In this document: piece after piece, positions 23,873-31,963 of the stretch
How the letters are laid out: each line of letters begins with the position of its first letter
Position numbering within the stretch: position 1 is the first letter of the stretch
NCBI GenBank assembly: GCA_016793725.1
Contig: JAEUJP010000207.1
Location: 1 to 36,676, forward strand
Reading direction: 5' to 3'
DNA: 36,676 nucleotides
Source of the DNA: Myxococcaceae bacterium
GTDB lineage: Bacteria; Myxococcota; Myxococcia; Myxococcales; Myxococcaceae
Notes under the pieces: model-generated
The model's input: only the letters and a program-made list of their open reading frames with translations
What the model was told of the DNA's origin: nothing
Databases searched by the model: none
Position numbers and translations under genes: made by a program

Positions 23873-25312
23873 TCAGACGGGGCGCGAGACCTCGAGGGCT
23901 CCGCGCCAGGTGCCCTGCGTGAGGAAAGTGCCGAGCTGCGCCGCGGTCACCTCGAGGGCGCCCTTCGACGAGAGCGGGTCGCCGACGATGTACTTGCCGT
24001 CGCTCGTGCGGCCGAGCACCGCGACGAAGTGGTTGAACGTCGCGTTGCCGTTGCCCATGTCGAGGTAGTTGGCCGCGCCGAGCGCCTTCGCCCACGCGTT
24101 GCCGGGCACGCCTCCGAGAATCACCGGGTTGCCGCGCGCGAGCGCCGCGTCGACGGCGCCGAGCCCCGCGCCCTGCTTGTTCACGCCGGCGAGGCTGAGC
24201 GTCGTGGCCGCGCCGCCGAACGCCTCGATGCCGCGCTTCAGGTTGTCGAAGCCCATCTTCGTCGACCAGTTGCTGGCTCCGAGAATCGCGTCGCGCACGG
24301 CGTCGATGGCGTACGGCGCGGCTTGCGCATCGGGGTGCGCCGCGAGGCCGAGCGCGCTGAGCGCCATCAGCACCGAGGTCGGGCCACAGTCGTTCGCGCC
24401 GAACGGCTTCTTCAGCGTGTTGAACGACTGGAACCAGGGCGTGTTGCCTTCCTGGTTCACGAAGTAGCGCGCGTTGGCCTCGGCGACGGTGTCGACGGTG
24501 CCGAGCTGCTGCGCGCCGAGCGACACGCCGGTCGTGCTCGTGACGCTGAGCGCGCCGGTCGGCGACATCGTCATGGTGCCGCCGGCGAAGCGCTGCGACT
24601 GCGTGCCGTTGCTCGAGCGCTCGACGGGCCCCAGCGCTGCGCCGAGCTCGGGGTACGACGACCACGTGCCCTTGAACGTGCGGCCCGGAGGAAACCCCGT
24701 GCTGCCGAGCACGCGCGCAGTGGCGGCGTCGATGACGCCGGTGGGCACGAGCCCGAAGTCGCGCTGCAGCTGCTGCACGGCCGCGAGCGTGAGCTCACCG
24801 AACCGTTTGCCGAACGACGTGTTGCTCGTGAAGTTGGCGGGCAGGTAGCCGCGGGCGACGAGCGCGCCGTGAAGGGTGACGAGGCGGGAGTCGGTCGCTC
24901 CGTATTTCAGGCCGGCGAGCGCGGCGGCGTTCGGCACGGCCTGCGGCAGCGGTATCGGCTCGCCGAGCAGGGCCTTCACTGTGTTGGCGTCGACGACGCC
25001 CGAGGGGCCGAGGCCGTGGTCGGTCTGGAAGCGCTTCAGCGCGGCTTCGGTCTGTGGGCCGAACGGGCCGAACGCGAAGTTGGAGGGCAGGTAGCCGGCG
25101 GTGATGAGCGCCTTCTGCAGCTGGGTGACTCGCGCGCCCGTGTTGCCGCGCCGCAGGTTGAGCAGCACGGCCGCGTTCGGGTCGATGACCTTCGCGGCCT
25201 GCATCGGCGTGAAGCCGTCGGTGGGCTGTGGGCCGGGTGACGTGTCGGGCGCGATGAAGACAGCGGGTGAGACGGCCGGGGTGACGAGAGACCTGCCGAT
25301 CGGGGCGACCAT
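23873..25312 (-). CDS. Protein with two peptidoglycan-binding domains and a C39/papain-like protease domain
   Basis: The 479-residue product has two PG_binding_1-type repeats: ~52-112 (LRRGNTGARVTQLQKALITAG, FGPQTEAALKRFQTDHGL, GVVDANTVKALLG) and ~132-207 (YGATDSRLVTLHGALVARGYL, FGELTLAAVQQLQRDFGL, GVIDAATARVLG). A linker with an LGFP-like strand (QSQRFAGGTMTMSPTGALSV) follows. The C-terminal domain (~290-479) has a cysteine-protease triad pattern: Cys309 in ANDCGPTSVLMAL, His428 in FNHFVAVLG and Asp445 in YIVGDPLS, as in C39-like peptidases. No signal peptide is present; it begins MVAPIGRSLVTP, like the other murein-binding protein (16033-16908). A role in murein peptide cleavage or predation/lysis is inferred only. 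It is divergent from the WAVG lipoprotein gene over 80 bp. Confidence 0.75.
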   Translation of the reverse strand: MVAPIGRSLVTPAVSPAVFIAPDTSPGPQPTDGFTPMQAAKVIDPNAAVLLNLRRGNTGARVTQLQKALITAGYLPSNFAFGPFGPQTEAALKRFQTDHGLGPSGVVDANTVKALLGEPIPLPQAVPNAAALAGLKYGATDSRLVTLHGALVARGYLPANFTSNTSFGKRFGELTLAAVQQLQRDFGLVPTGVIDAATARVLGSTGFPPGRTFKGTWSSYPELGAALGPVERSSNGTQSQRFAGGTMTMSPTGALSVTSTTGVSLGAQQLGTVDTVAEANARYFVNQEGNTPWFQSFNTLKKPFGANDCGPTSVLMALSALGLAAHPDAQAAPYAIDAVRDAILGASNWSTKMGFDNLKRGIEAFGGAATTLSLAGVNKQGAGLGAVDAALARGNPVILGGVPGNAWAKALGAANYLDMGNGNATFNHFVAVLGRTSDGKYIVGDPLSSKGALEVTAAQLGTFLTQGTWRGALEVSRPV

Positions 25313-25392
25313 GCTGCCTTCGACGAGGCGTGTCGGCGCGTGTCGCAGGAAAAATGTCCCGGCGCCGCGAGGCGGGTCGACACACCCCCATC

Positions 25393-26703
25393 ATGAAGAC
25401 CTTCTCGCTCTTTGCCCTGCTGCTGCTCGCCGTCGGCTGTGAACGCCCCCGCCCGTGTGACTCGTCGTTCTGCCCGACCGGCTGTTGCGACGTCACCGGC
25501 ATCTGCCACCCCGGCTACGAGACCCAGGCGTGCGGCTCGAAGGCCGGCATGTGTATGGCGTGCGGCAGCGGCGAGCTGTGCACCGACGGAGCGTGCGTGC
25601 CGACGGGCGGCGCAGGCGGCGGGAGCAGCGGCGCGGCAGGCGGCGGAGAGCAGATGAACGCGGGCGGCACGGGCTCCACGGCGGGCGGCGGCATGATGTC
25701 GACGGCGGGCGGCTCGGGCGCGACGGCGGGCGGCGGCATGATGGGCACGGCCGGCGGTGGCTCGATGAGCGGCTGCGCGTGCAACACGAGCGCGGCGTGC
25801 ACGGGCTCGTGCAGCTGCGACACCGACTGCGCGGTGACGGTGGCGACCTGCCCGGCCTCGCGCACCGACACGACGGCGATTTCTTCGACGTCGACGCTGA
25901 GCGGCGTGGCGCTCGCCGACTCGATGAACGGCTGGGCGGTGGGCTCGGGCGGCACGCTGCTGAAGCTGACGAACGGCATGTGGAGCAAGGTGACGGCGCC
26001 GAGCGGCAGCTTCGCGTACGACCTGACCGACGTGAAGCTCACCGACGCGCAGAACGGCTGGGCGGTCGGCACGTGGAACGCGCCGGGCGGCTTCGTCTAC
26101 GGCATGGGGCTGAAGCTCGCGAACGGCACGTGGACGGTGTCGCAGAACTCGCTCGCGTGGGGGCTGATGGCGATCGACCTGGTCGACGCATCGAACGGCT
26201 GGGCGGTGGGGCAGAAGAACCAGCTCGTGCGCATCAGCGGCGGCTCGTACAGCCCGGGCTCGCCCGGCAGCGGCTCGCAGCTGAACGGCGTCGACGTCAT
26301 CGACATGAACACCGGGTGGGCGGTCGGCGCGGGCGGCACGATTCGGCGGCTGCAGAACGGTACGTGGGCCGCGGCGACGAGCCCGACGACGTCGACGCTG
26401 TATGCGATTGCGCTGACCGACGCGCTGAACGGCTGGGCCGTCGGCGAGGCCGGCACGGTGCTGAAGCTGACGAACGGCACGTGGGCGGCGGTGCCCGCGG
26501 TGACGAACCAGGCGCTGAAGAGCATCACGCTCGGCGCGGGCGGCACGGCGTGGGCGGTGGGCAGCGCAGGCACGGTCTTGCGGCTGAACGGGGGCGCCTT
26601 CGAGCAGTGCGCGCACCTGAGCACGGCGCTCGAGGCGGTCTCGACGAGCGGCGGCGTGACGTGGGCGGTGGGGCCGGGCGCGCACCGGCGTCAACTGGAG
26701 TAG
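25393..26703 (+). CDS. Lipoprotein with Cys-rich head and YCF48-like WAVG repeats
   Basis: ATG 25393 opens a lipoprotein signal (MKTFSLFALLLLAVGC, Cys16). Residues ~17-65 are Cys-rich (CDSSFCPTGCCDVTGICHP, CGSKAGMCMACGSGELC), followed by a Gly/Ser/Thr/Met-rich linker (~70-130) and a second Cys cluster (GCACNTSAACTGSCSCDTDC). The rest is seven repeats of an ~40-residue blade with NGWAVG or TxWAVG (GWAVGSGGTLLKLTNG, GWAVGEAGTVLKLTNGTW, AWAVGSAGTVLRLNGG), the pattern of YCF48/BNR-like propellers. The last blade ends abruptly (WAVGPGAHRRQLE). It is likely displayed at the outer membrane for binding; no enzyme motif is present. The M4 protease gene follows after 129 bp on the same strand. Confidence 0.75.
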   Translation: MKTFSLFALLLLAVGCERPRPCDSSFCPTGCCDVTGICHPGYETQACGSKAGMCMACGSGELCTDGACVPTGGAGGGSSGAAGGGEQMNAGGTGSTAGGGMMSTAGGSGATAGGGMMGTAGGGSMSGCACNTSAACTGSCSCDTDCAVTVATCPASRTDTTAISSTSTLSGVALADSMNGWAVGSGGTLLKLTNGMWSKVTAPSGSFAYDLTDVKLTDAQNGWAVGTWNAPGGFVYGMGLKLANGTWTVSQNSLAWGLMAIDLVDASNGWAVGQKNQLVRISGGSYSPGSPGSGSQLNGVDVIDMNTGWAVGAGGTIRRLQNGTWAAATSPTTSTLYAIALTDALNGWAVGEAGTVLKLTNGTWAAVPAVTNQALKSITLGAGGTAWAVGSAGTVLRLNGGAFEQCAHLSTALEAVSTSGGVTWAVGPGAHRRQLE

Positions 26704-26832
26704 GCGCGACGGCGGGCGTTGGTGAGCCGCCCGGCACGTGCCGTCACGAGACAGCCCACCGCCGCCACCGCCCACGTCGCCCCGCAACACCCCGTGCTCA
26801 CGACGGGCACGACCGTTGCTTTGCGCGAGCCC

Positions 26833-29616
26833 ATGCGCCCACTCTGGCTCACGACTTTCGCCCTCGCCGCCTGCGGCCCCGAGCTCACGACGCCGGTCAC
26901 GCCCACCACCGTCGCCGGCTTCACCGAGCTGCGCGGCGACCTCACCTTCCGCGTGCACAGGGAAAAGGTCGACGCGCAAGGCAACACACACACGTGGCTG
27001 CAGCAGGTCTGGCGCGGCGTGCCCGTCGAAGGTCGCGACCTGGGCGTGCTCACGCGCACCGATGGCACCACCCAGGTCTTCGGCAAGTCCGACGACTTCT
27101 CGAAGGTCGACCTCTCGAGCCCCCTCGACCCACGCGCCATCGTCGAGGCGCAGGGCTTCGTCACCCGAAGCTCGGAGCGCGTGCTGCGCCCCCGCTTCGA
27201 GCGCCGCGTGAAAGAGGGCCGTGGCGGCTCGAACGCCGACGACTACGAAGACGTCGTCGCCGGTTTCGAGCCGGGCTCACACCTCGAAGTCGAGCGGGCC
27301 CCTGGCACCGTCGAGCCGGCCGATGTGTTCGTGCGCGACCTCGACGGCGAGCTCACGGAGCTCGATGGCCCGCGCCCCCTGCTCGTCAGCGGCACGATGA
27401 GAACGTTCACTCGAGGCCCACGAACCGAGCTGGTGCAGTGCGGGTACGACGGCAAGAACTGCACGCTGTCGAACCGCTACGGTGACACCGTCTACGGCAT
27501 CGACGGCTCAGGGCCGACTCGAAAGTTCTTCCTCTACTCGCAGTTGAACCCGACGCCGTGGGGCGACGGCCAACTGTACGCCTTTCAAGACCCTCGCTCG
27601 CGCAACGGGCAGACCGCCGCGGTCGAGGCACACATTGGCCTCACCGCCTCGTCGTATTTCTTCCAGCGGTTCTTCCACCGCAACGGGTGGGACGACGCGG
27701 GCGGCGCCGTCACGGCCTACGCACACGCGGGCGTAGACAACGCCGTCTGGAGCCAGGGCACGATCATGTTCGGCGAGACGAGCGAGGGCGTGCCGTCGGC
27801 CGACCTCGAGGTCATCGGCCACGAGTACGCGCACGGCGTGTTCGCGTCGGACACGAACATCACCAACACACCGCTCGTGGGCGAGCTCGGCGGCATCGAC
27901 GAGGCGTCGGCCGACATCTTCGGCGTGCTCATCGGCTTCGTGTACGACCGCAACGGCACGAACATGACGCCGGTGGGAAACTGGACGCTGGGTGACCGCA
28001 TCGGCATCACACGCTCGTTGATGGACCCGGTCGTGGGAGCCTGGCGCCAGGATCTCGCGACCGCTCCGCGGCACTACGCCGGTGGCCCCCTCGCGCGCGC
28101 GTTCTACTTCTTGAGCAACGGCGTCGTGGCGGCCGACGGCTCGTTCAGGCCCCCACTCGACCTCGAGCTCCCGAAGGGCACGCCGGTCGACCCCGTCATG
28201 CTGCCGCAGCGCAAGAGCGCGTACCTGAGCCGCGGGCTGCGCGGCCTCGGTGCGGCGACCGCAGCACGCATCTGGTACACGGCGCTCAACGGCGTGTACT
28301 TCGCTCAGGTGACGAACCTCGCCGGCGCGCGCGACGCCGCGCTCGCTGCGACGATGCAGCTGTTCGACCGACAGCCCAACACGCTGCAGTACAAGGCCGT
28401 GGAAGACGCGTTCGCTGCAGTGAACATCGGCGTCGAGTCTGACAACCAGGGCCCGACCATCACGTTCTCGACGCAGCTGCTGAGCGCGACCGCGCTCGAA
28501 GTGACGGTCGACCTGATCGACCCGAACGGCCTCGCTGACGGCACCCTCATCTCGCTGCGCTCGAGCGTCATCGGCGGTGAGGTCGTCTCACAGCCTTGCG
28601 CGTCGGGGCACTGCGTGTTCACCGTCAGCCCGAGCGCGCTCGGTGAGGGGCAGCACGTCGCGTACGTGCGCGCCTCCGACCTCGTCGGCAACGAGACCGA
28701 GAAGGAGTTTCTCTTTCAGGTCGACACCGCGCCACCCGAGGTGACGTTCACCGACGTGAGCCCTTGGCCGTACCACTACAACCGCTACTACACGTTCACG
28801 GCGAGCGATGGTTGGCGGGTGGCTTCGGCACGGTTGATGGTCGACGGGGTTCAAGTCAAACAGTGGTCGTACTCGGCGAAGACGGTGACGCAGCCGCAGT
28901 TTCTGGTGCAGCACATCGACCTCGCCGAGGGCGCACACGTCATCGAGCTCGAGGTGAAGGACCCGTCGGGCAAGTCGACGAAGCGACAGCTCGACTACTG
29001 GCGTGACCGCACGGGCTTCGTCGGCTGCAACCTGTCAGTCGCCGACACGTCTGACTGGTCGAAGTTCGACGTGACGGTGCGTTCGATCGACAGCCATTCG
29101 GGCACGGCGGCGGTCGAGATTCTGGTCGATGGGGTCGCCAACGGTGGCCTCAACCGCACGCCGGCGGCGAACGTGCTCGACGAGGTCACCGTCAGAACGT
29201 CATCTCTCCAGCCAGGTCTGCGCAAAATTCGCGCGAAGTGCCGCGACGGGCAGGACAACCTCTCGCTCTCGCCCGAAGTGTCGAGGTGGGTCATCCCTCC
29301 GTGCAGCACCATGCAGGTCGCAGGCGGCAACGTCGCCGACTCGCGCATCATCGAGATGGGCAGGACCGTCGGCACGACGACCCTGCAGTTCGTCACGTTC
29401 GACGTGCACGACCGCATCGTCGTGCAGAACCAGAACAACAACGAGGTCGTCGCCGACACGGGCTGCGCGGCCACTGGCGACCCCGCACGGAACATTCCCG
29501 TCACCTGGTCGGGCACCAGTCGACTGAAGGTCACCGTGACCCCGAACTGCAACCCCGCCACCGCGCTGCCGTCGACGCTGTGGAGCTACGTCCTCAAGTG
29601 TCCGGCAGCGATGTAG
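26833..29616 (+). CDS. M4 (thermolysin-like) metalloprotease lipoprotein with C-terminal Ig-like domains
   Basis: ATG 26833 gives a lipoprotein signal (MRPLWLTTFALAAC, Cys14); the in-frame upstream extension lacks one, so this start is preferred. Residues ~25-210 form a FTP/propeptide-like region. The catalytic part contains the thermolysin zinc motif VIGHEYAHGVF (His330, Glu331, His334), the third ligand Glu357 with Asp361 in GGIDEASADIFG, and HYAGGPLARAFYFLS (His414), corresponding to the active-site His segment. From ~520 on there are beta-sandwich repeats with Cys pairs (PCASGHCVF, VDTAPPEVTFTDVSPW) of Ig-like/bacterial Big type, and a C-terminal PPC-like domain. The protein is predicted to be surface-exposed and secreted-protease-like, 927 residues in all. 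It ends 15 bp from the convergent NHL gene. Confidence 0.85.
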   Translation: MRPLWLTTFALAACGPELTTPVTPTTVAGFTELRGDLTFRVHREKVDAQGNTHTWLQQVWRGVPVEGRDLGVLTRTDGTTQVFGKSDDFSKVDLSSPLDPRAIVEAQGFVTRSSERVLRPRFERRVKEGRGGSNADDYEDVVAGFEPGSHLEVERAPGTVEPADVFVRDLDGELTELDGPRPLLVSGTMRTFTRGPRTELVQCGYDGKNCTLSNRYGDTVYGIDGSGPTRKFFLYSQLNPTPWGDGQLYAFQDPRSRNGQTAAVEAHIGLTASSYFFQRFFHRNGWDDAGGAVTAYAHAGVDNAVWSQGTIMFGETSEGVPSADLEVIGHEYAHGVFASDTNITNTPLVGELGGIDEASADIFGVLIGFVYDRNGTNMTPVGNWTLGDRIGITRSLMDPVVGAWRQDLATAPRHYAGGPLARAFYFLSNGVVAADGSFRPPLDLELPKGTPVDPVMLPQRKSAYLSRGLRGLGAATAARIWYTALNGVYFAQVTNLAGARDAALAATMQLFDRQPNTLQYKAVEDAFAAVNIGVESDNQGPTITFSTQLLSATALEVTVDLIDPNGLADGTLISLRSSVIGGEVVSQPCASGHCVFTVSPSALGEGQHVAYVRASDLVGNETEKEFLFQVDTAPPEVTFTDVSPWPYHYNRYYTFTASDGWRVASARLMVDGVQVKQWSYSAKTVTQPQFLVQHIDLAEGAHVIELEVKDPSGKSTKRQLDYWRDRTGFVGCNLSVADTSDWSKFDVTVRSIDSHSGTAAVEILVDGVANGGLNRTPAANVLDEVTVRTSSLQPGLRKIRAKCRDGQDNLSLSPEVSRWVIPPCSTMQVAGGNVADSRIIEMGRTVGTTTLQFVTFDVHDRIVVQNQNNNEVVADTGCAATGDPARNIPVTWSGTSRLKVTVTPNCNPATALPSTLWSYVLKCPAAM

Positions 29617-29631
29617 AAGCCGGTGTCCGGC

Positions 29632-30777
29632 TCACTCGCGCGTGAGCACCCGAATGCTGTTCGTGCCGTTGTCGACGACGAACAGCCGCCCATCGCTGCC
29701 GGCCACGAGGCCCCACGGGTTCGACACCCAGCCCATGCGCGTGACGTTTCGAATGCGGCGCAGCGGCGGTGCGGTCAGGTCGAGCCGCACCACGCGCTGG
29801 TTCGCCGTGTCGCTCACGTACACCTCGCCGTCGGGCGCCACCGCCACCCCGCTCGGCGCGTTCACCGCGCTCTCGCCCGCCCCGCACTGCGGGTCGCTCA
29901 CCGGCGTCGAGACGCTGCACATCGCGGTGTGCGGCGACTCGAGCCTGCGCACCGCACAGTTCTCGCGGTCTGCAACCCAGACATCACCGTTCGGAGCCAC
30001 TGCGACGCTGGCAGGCTCTCTGAACGTCGCGTTGTGCTCGTAGCAGATGAAGGGGAAGCCGATCGCCGTCGCTCCGCAGCAATAGTTCGGGCCGCACGCG
30101 CCGTTGCTCTGCCCCATGTAACCCTCTTTGCCCGCGAGGGTGCCGACCCAGCCGCGGCTCAGCGGCTTGAAGCGCAGCGTGCGCTGCCGCTCGTCGGCGA
30201 TCAGCAGCACGCCCGCATCGTGGTCGATGGCCATGCCGCTCGGCGCCCCGAACGTCACGTCGAACACGTCGCCCACCGCGAGCGCGTCGATGTCGATGCA
30301 CTGCAGGTAGCCCGCGTCGCCCGCGCGGCAATGGCCCGCGTAGCGCGTGACGGCACCGCCGACGATGCGCCACAGGCACTGGTCTTGTGTGTCGGCCACG
30401 ATGACCTCGCCGCCCGCCGTCACCGCCACACCGTCGGGCCCGTAGAAGCGGCCCGGCAGCGTCGTCACGTTTCCCTGCGGGTCGACCTTTCGAATCGCGC
30501 GATTGCCGCGGTCGGCCACGTACAGGTTGCCGCTCGAGTCGAGCGCGAGCCCGCGCGGGTCATCGAAGCGCGCCGTGCCCGGGGGCCCGTCGACCGCGCC
30601 GCGCATGCCGCTGCCCGCGTAGAGCGCGATGTTCCACCCCGTGCTCGCGTCGGGCGGGCCGGCCATGCCGCCGGCGGAGCCGCCGCCCGCAGCGCCCCCT
30701 GCGGTGCCGCCGTCGAAGTCGCCCGTCGGCACACAGGCCACGGCGAGCAGCACGAGCAGCAGCGCCGCGCTCTTCAC
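29632..30777 (-). CDS. NHL-repeat lipoprotein (second of a pair)
   Basis: The 381-residue product starts at GTG 30777 with a lipoprotein signal (MKSAALLLVLLAVAC, Cys15) and a Gly/Ala/Ser-rich linker (~20-40). The body has NHL blades: FDDPRGLALDSSGNLYVADRG, YGPDGVAVTAGGEVIVADTQ, GAPSGMAIDHDAGVLLIADE, REPASVAVAPNGDVWVADRE, NAPSGVAVAPDGEVYVSDTA and NPWGLVAGSDGRLFVVDNG, i.e. six blades of a propeller. A Cys-rich insertion (CGPNYCCGATAIGFPFICYE) interrupts it. NHL propellers usually bind proteins or ligands and are not catalytic by themselves. Its GTG overlaps the stop of the other NHL gene (GTGA, 4 bp), so the two are coupled. The stop is 15 bp from the convergent M4 gene. Confidence 0.85.
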   Translation of the reverse strand: MKSAALLLVLLAVACVPTGDFDGGTAGGAAGGGSAGGMAGPPDASTGWNIALYAGSGMRGAVDGPPGTARFDDPRGLALDSSGNLYVADRGNRAIRKVDPQGNVTTLPGRFYGPDGVAVTAGGEVIVADTQDQCLWRIVGGAVTRYAGHCRAGDAGYLQCIDIDALAVGDVFDVTFGAPSGMAIDHDAGVLLIADERQRTLRFKPLSRGWVGTLAGKEGYMGQSNGACGPNYCCGATAIGFPFICYEHNATFREPASVAVAPNGDVWVADRENCAVRRLESPHTAMCSVSTPVSDPQCGAGESAVNAPSGVAVAPDGEVYVSDTANQRVVRLDLTAPPLRRIRNVTRMGWVSNPWGLVAGSDGRLFVVDNGTNSIRVLTRE

Positions 30778-31904
30778 GGCGCCCTCACCACCATTCGAAT
30801 GCGGTGGTTCGCCGAGTCGGCGACGAACAGCCGGCCGCGAGAGTCGACGACGATGCCGTCGGGGTCGTCGAACGCCGCGTCGAGCCCGACACCGTCGGCG
30901 TAGCCCTTCGCGCCGTTGCCCGCGACGTTCGTGAGCCGGCCCTCGCCGTCGATGGCGGCCACGCGGTGGTTGCCGCGGTCGGTGGCGTACACGACGCCGC
31001 TCGAGGCCCAGTCGCGCGCGACGGCGACTCCGGTGGGGTAGAGCAGCTGCGACATGTTCTGCTCGGGAATCAGCGACGGGCAGTCGCGCGGGCCGACCGT
31101 CAGCACGCTGCAGCCCGGCGACGCCGTCAGCTTACGCAGCGCGCAGTTGCGCGAGTCGGCGATGAAGAACGTCGTGTCGTCGGCGGCGGTGATGGCGAAC
31201 GGGCCGTTGAACGTCACCGGGCTCTGGCTGCCGCACGTCGTGCCGAACGAGCAAGAGCCGTCGCTGTGGCCGACGGTGCCCGGGCCCTTGCCGGCGAGGG
31301 TGCCTCCGAGGCCGTCGGCCGTGCTCACCCAGCGAACGCCGTTGTGGGTGAGGTCGGTGACGAGCAGCGTGGTGCCGCCCAACGCGAGGCCCGAGGGGAA
31401 GCCGAACATCGGCGTGGGGAAGTCGGCGCACGCCATCGCGTTCGTCGAGCACGTGCCCGAGAACACCGCCGCCGTCGACGAGCCCGCGCGCACCACCTTC
31501 ACACAGTGGTTGCCCGTGTCTGCGATGTACAGGTCTCCGTTCGGCGCCACCGCCAGGCCGCTCGGCCCGTTCAAACCACACACCACCGTGCTGAGTACGC
31601 CGGCCGCCGTGACCTTGCGAATGCAGTTGTTGTTCGTGTCTGAGATGTAGAGGTTGTCTGCGCTGTCGATGGCCAGGCCGGTCGGCGCCGCGAGCCCCGC
31701 GTCGACGTCGAGGTACGTGGTGACGCGCCAGCTCGGCGTGCCCGCGTCGACGCCCGCGTCTTCGTTCGTGACGTTCGGGCCCAACATCGCGCAGCGGTGC
31801 GAGATGCAGCAGTTCGCGCAGCCGCAGTTCTGGTCTGAGAGGCATTGCGTGCCGAAGGGTGACGAGAGCGTGCAGGCTGAAAGGAGGATGCTGGTGAACA
31901 ACAT
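30774..31904 (-). CDS. NHL-repeat lipoprotein (first of a pair)
   Basis: ATG 31904 gives a 376-residue lipoprotein (MLFTSILLSAC, Cys11); a longer in-frame start at 31970 would place Arg-rich residues before the signal. A Cys-rich head (CLSDQNCGCANCCISHRCAM) is followed by NHL blades: AAPTGLAIDSADNLYISDTN, NGPSGLAVAPNGDLYIADTG, FGFPSGLALGGTTLLVTDLT, NGPFAITAADDTTFFIADSR, LYPTGVAVARDWASSGVVYAT and FDDPDGIVVDSRGRLFVADSA. It is the paralogue of the next gene and overlaps it by 4 bp. A repeat element (31909-31955) lies directly upstream, and its AAGGGG arm (31914-31909, minus strand) sits where the ribosome site should be. The caspase-like gene ends 59 bp upstream on the same strand. Confidence 0.85.
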   Translation of the reverse strand: MLFTSILLSACTLSSPFGTQCLSDQNCGCANCCISHRCAMLGPNVTNEDAGVDAGTPSWRVTTYLDVDAGLAAPTGLAIDSADNLYISDTNNNCIRKVTAAGVLSTVVCGLNGPSGLAVAPNGDLYIADTGNHCVKVVRAGSSTAAVFSGTCSTNAMACADFPTPMFGFPSGLALGGTTLLVTDLTHNGVRWVSTADGLGGTLAGKGPGTVGHSDGSCSFGTTCGSQSPVTFNGPFAITAADDTTFFIADSRNCALRKLTASPGCSVLTVGPRDCPSLIPEQNMSQLLYPTGVAVARDWASSGVVYATDRGNHRVAAIDGEGRLTNVAGNGAKGYADGVGLDAAFDDPDGIVVDSRGRLFVADSANHRIRMVVRAP

Positions 31905-31908
31905 CAGA

Positions 31909-31955
31909 CCCCTTCGACTCCGCCGCTTCGCGGCTCCGCTCAGGGTGAACGGAGG
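31909..31955 (+). repeat. Intergenic REP-like repeat, copy B
   Basis: CCCCTTCGACTCCGCCGCTT followed by CGCGGCTCCGCTCAGGG and a GTGAACGGAGG tail; it matches copy A at 5926-5970 in the same orientation. The internal GCCGC/GCGGC and outer CCCT/AGGG arms can fold into a hairpin. It fills nearly all of the space between the caspase-like gene's stop (31964) and the NHL gene's start (31904). Confidence 0.65.
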
Positions 31956-31963
31956 TGGGTTCG

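Noticed and set aside
26691-26834. Minus-strand peptide with GCCG, a hydrophobic run and RRR, resembling a MYXO-CTERM tail
   Set aside because: Only ~46 residues from a possible ATG, overlaps the end and start of two plus-strand genes, and there is no protein body to which such a tail would belong.
25036-26991. Long minus-strand frame spanning the protease and WAVG-lipoprotein genes
   Set aside because: Crosses two well-supported genes and its translation is repetitive Arg/Ala/His without any motif.
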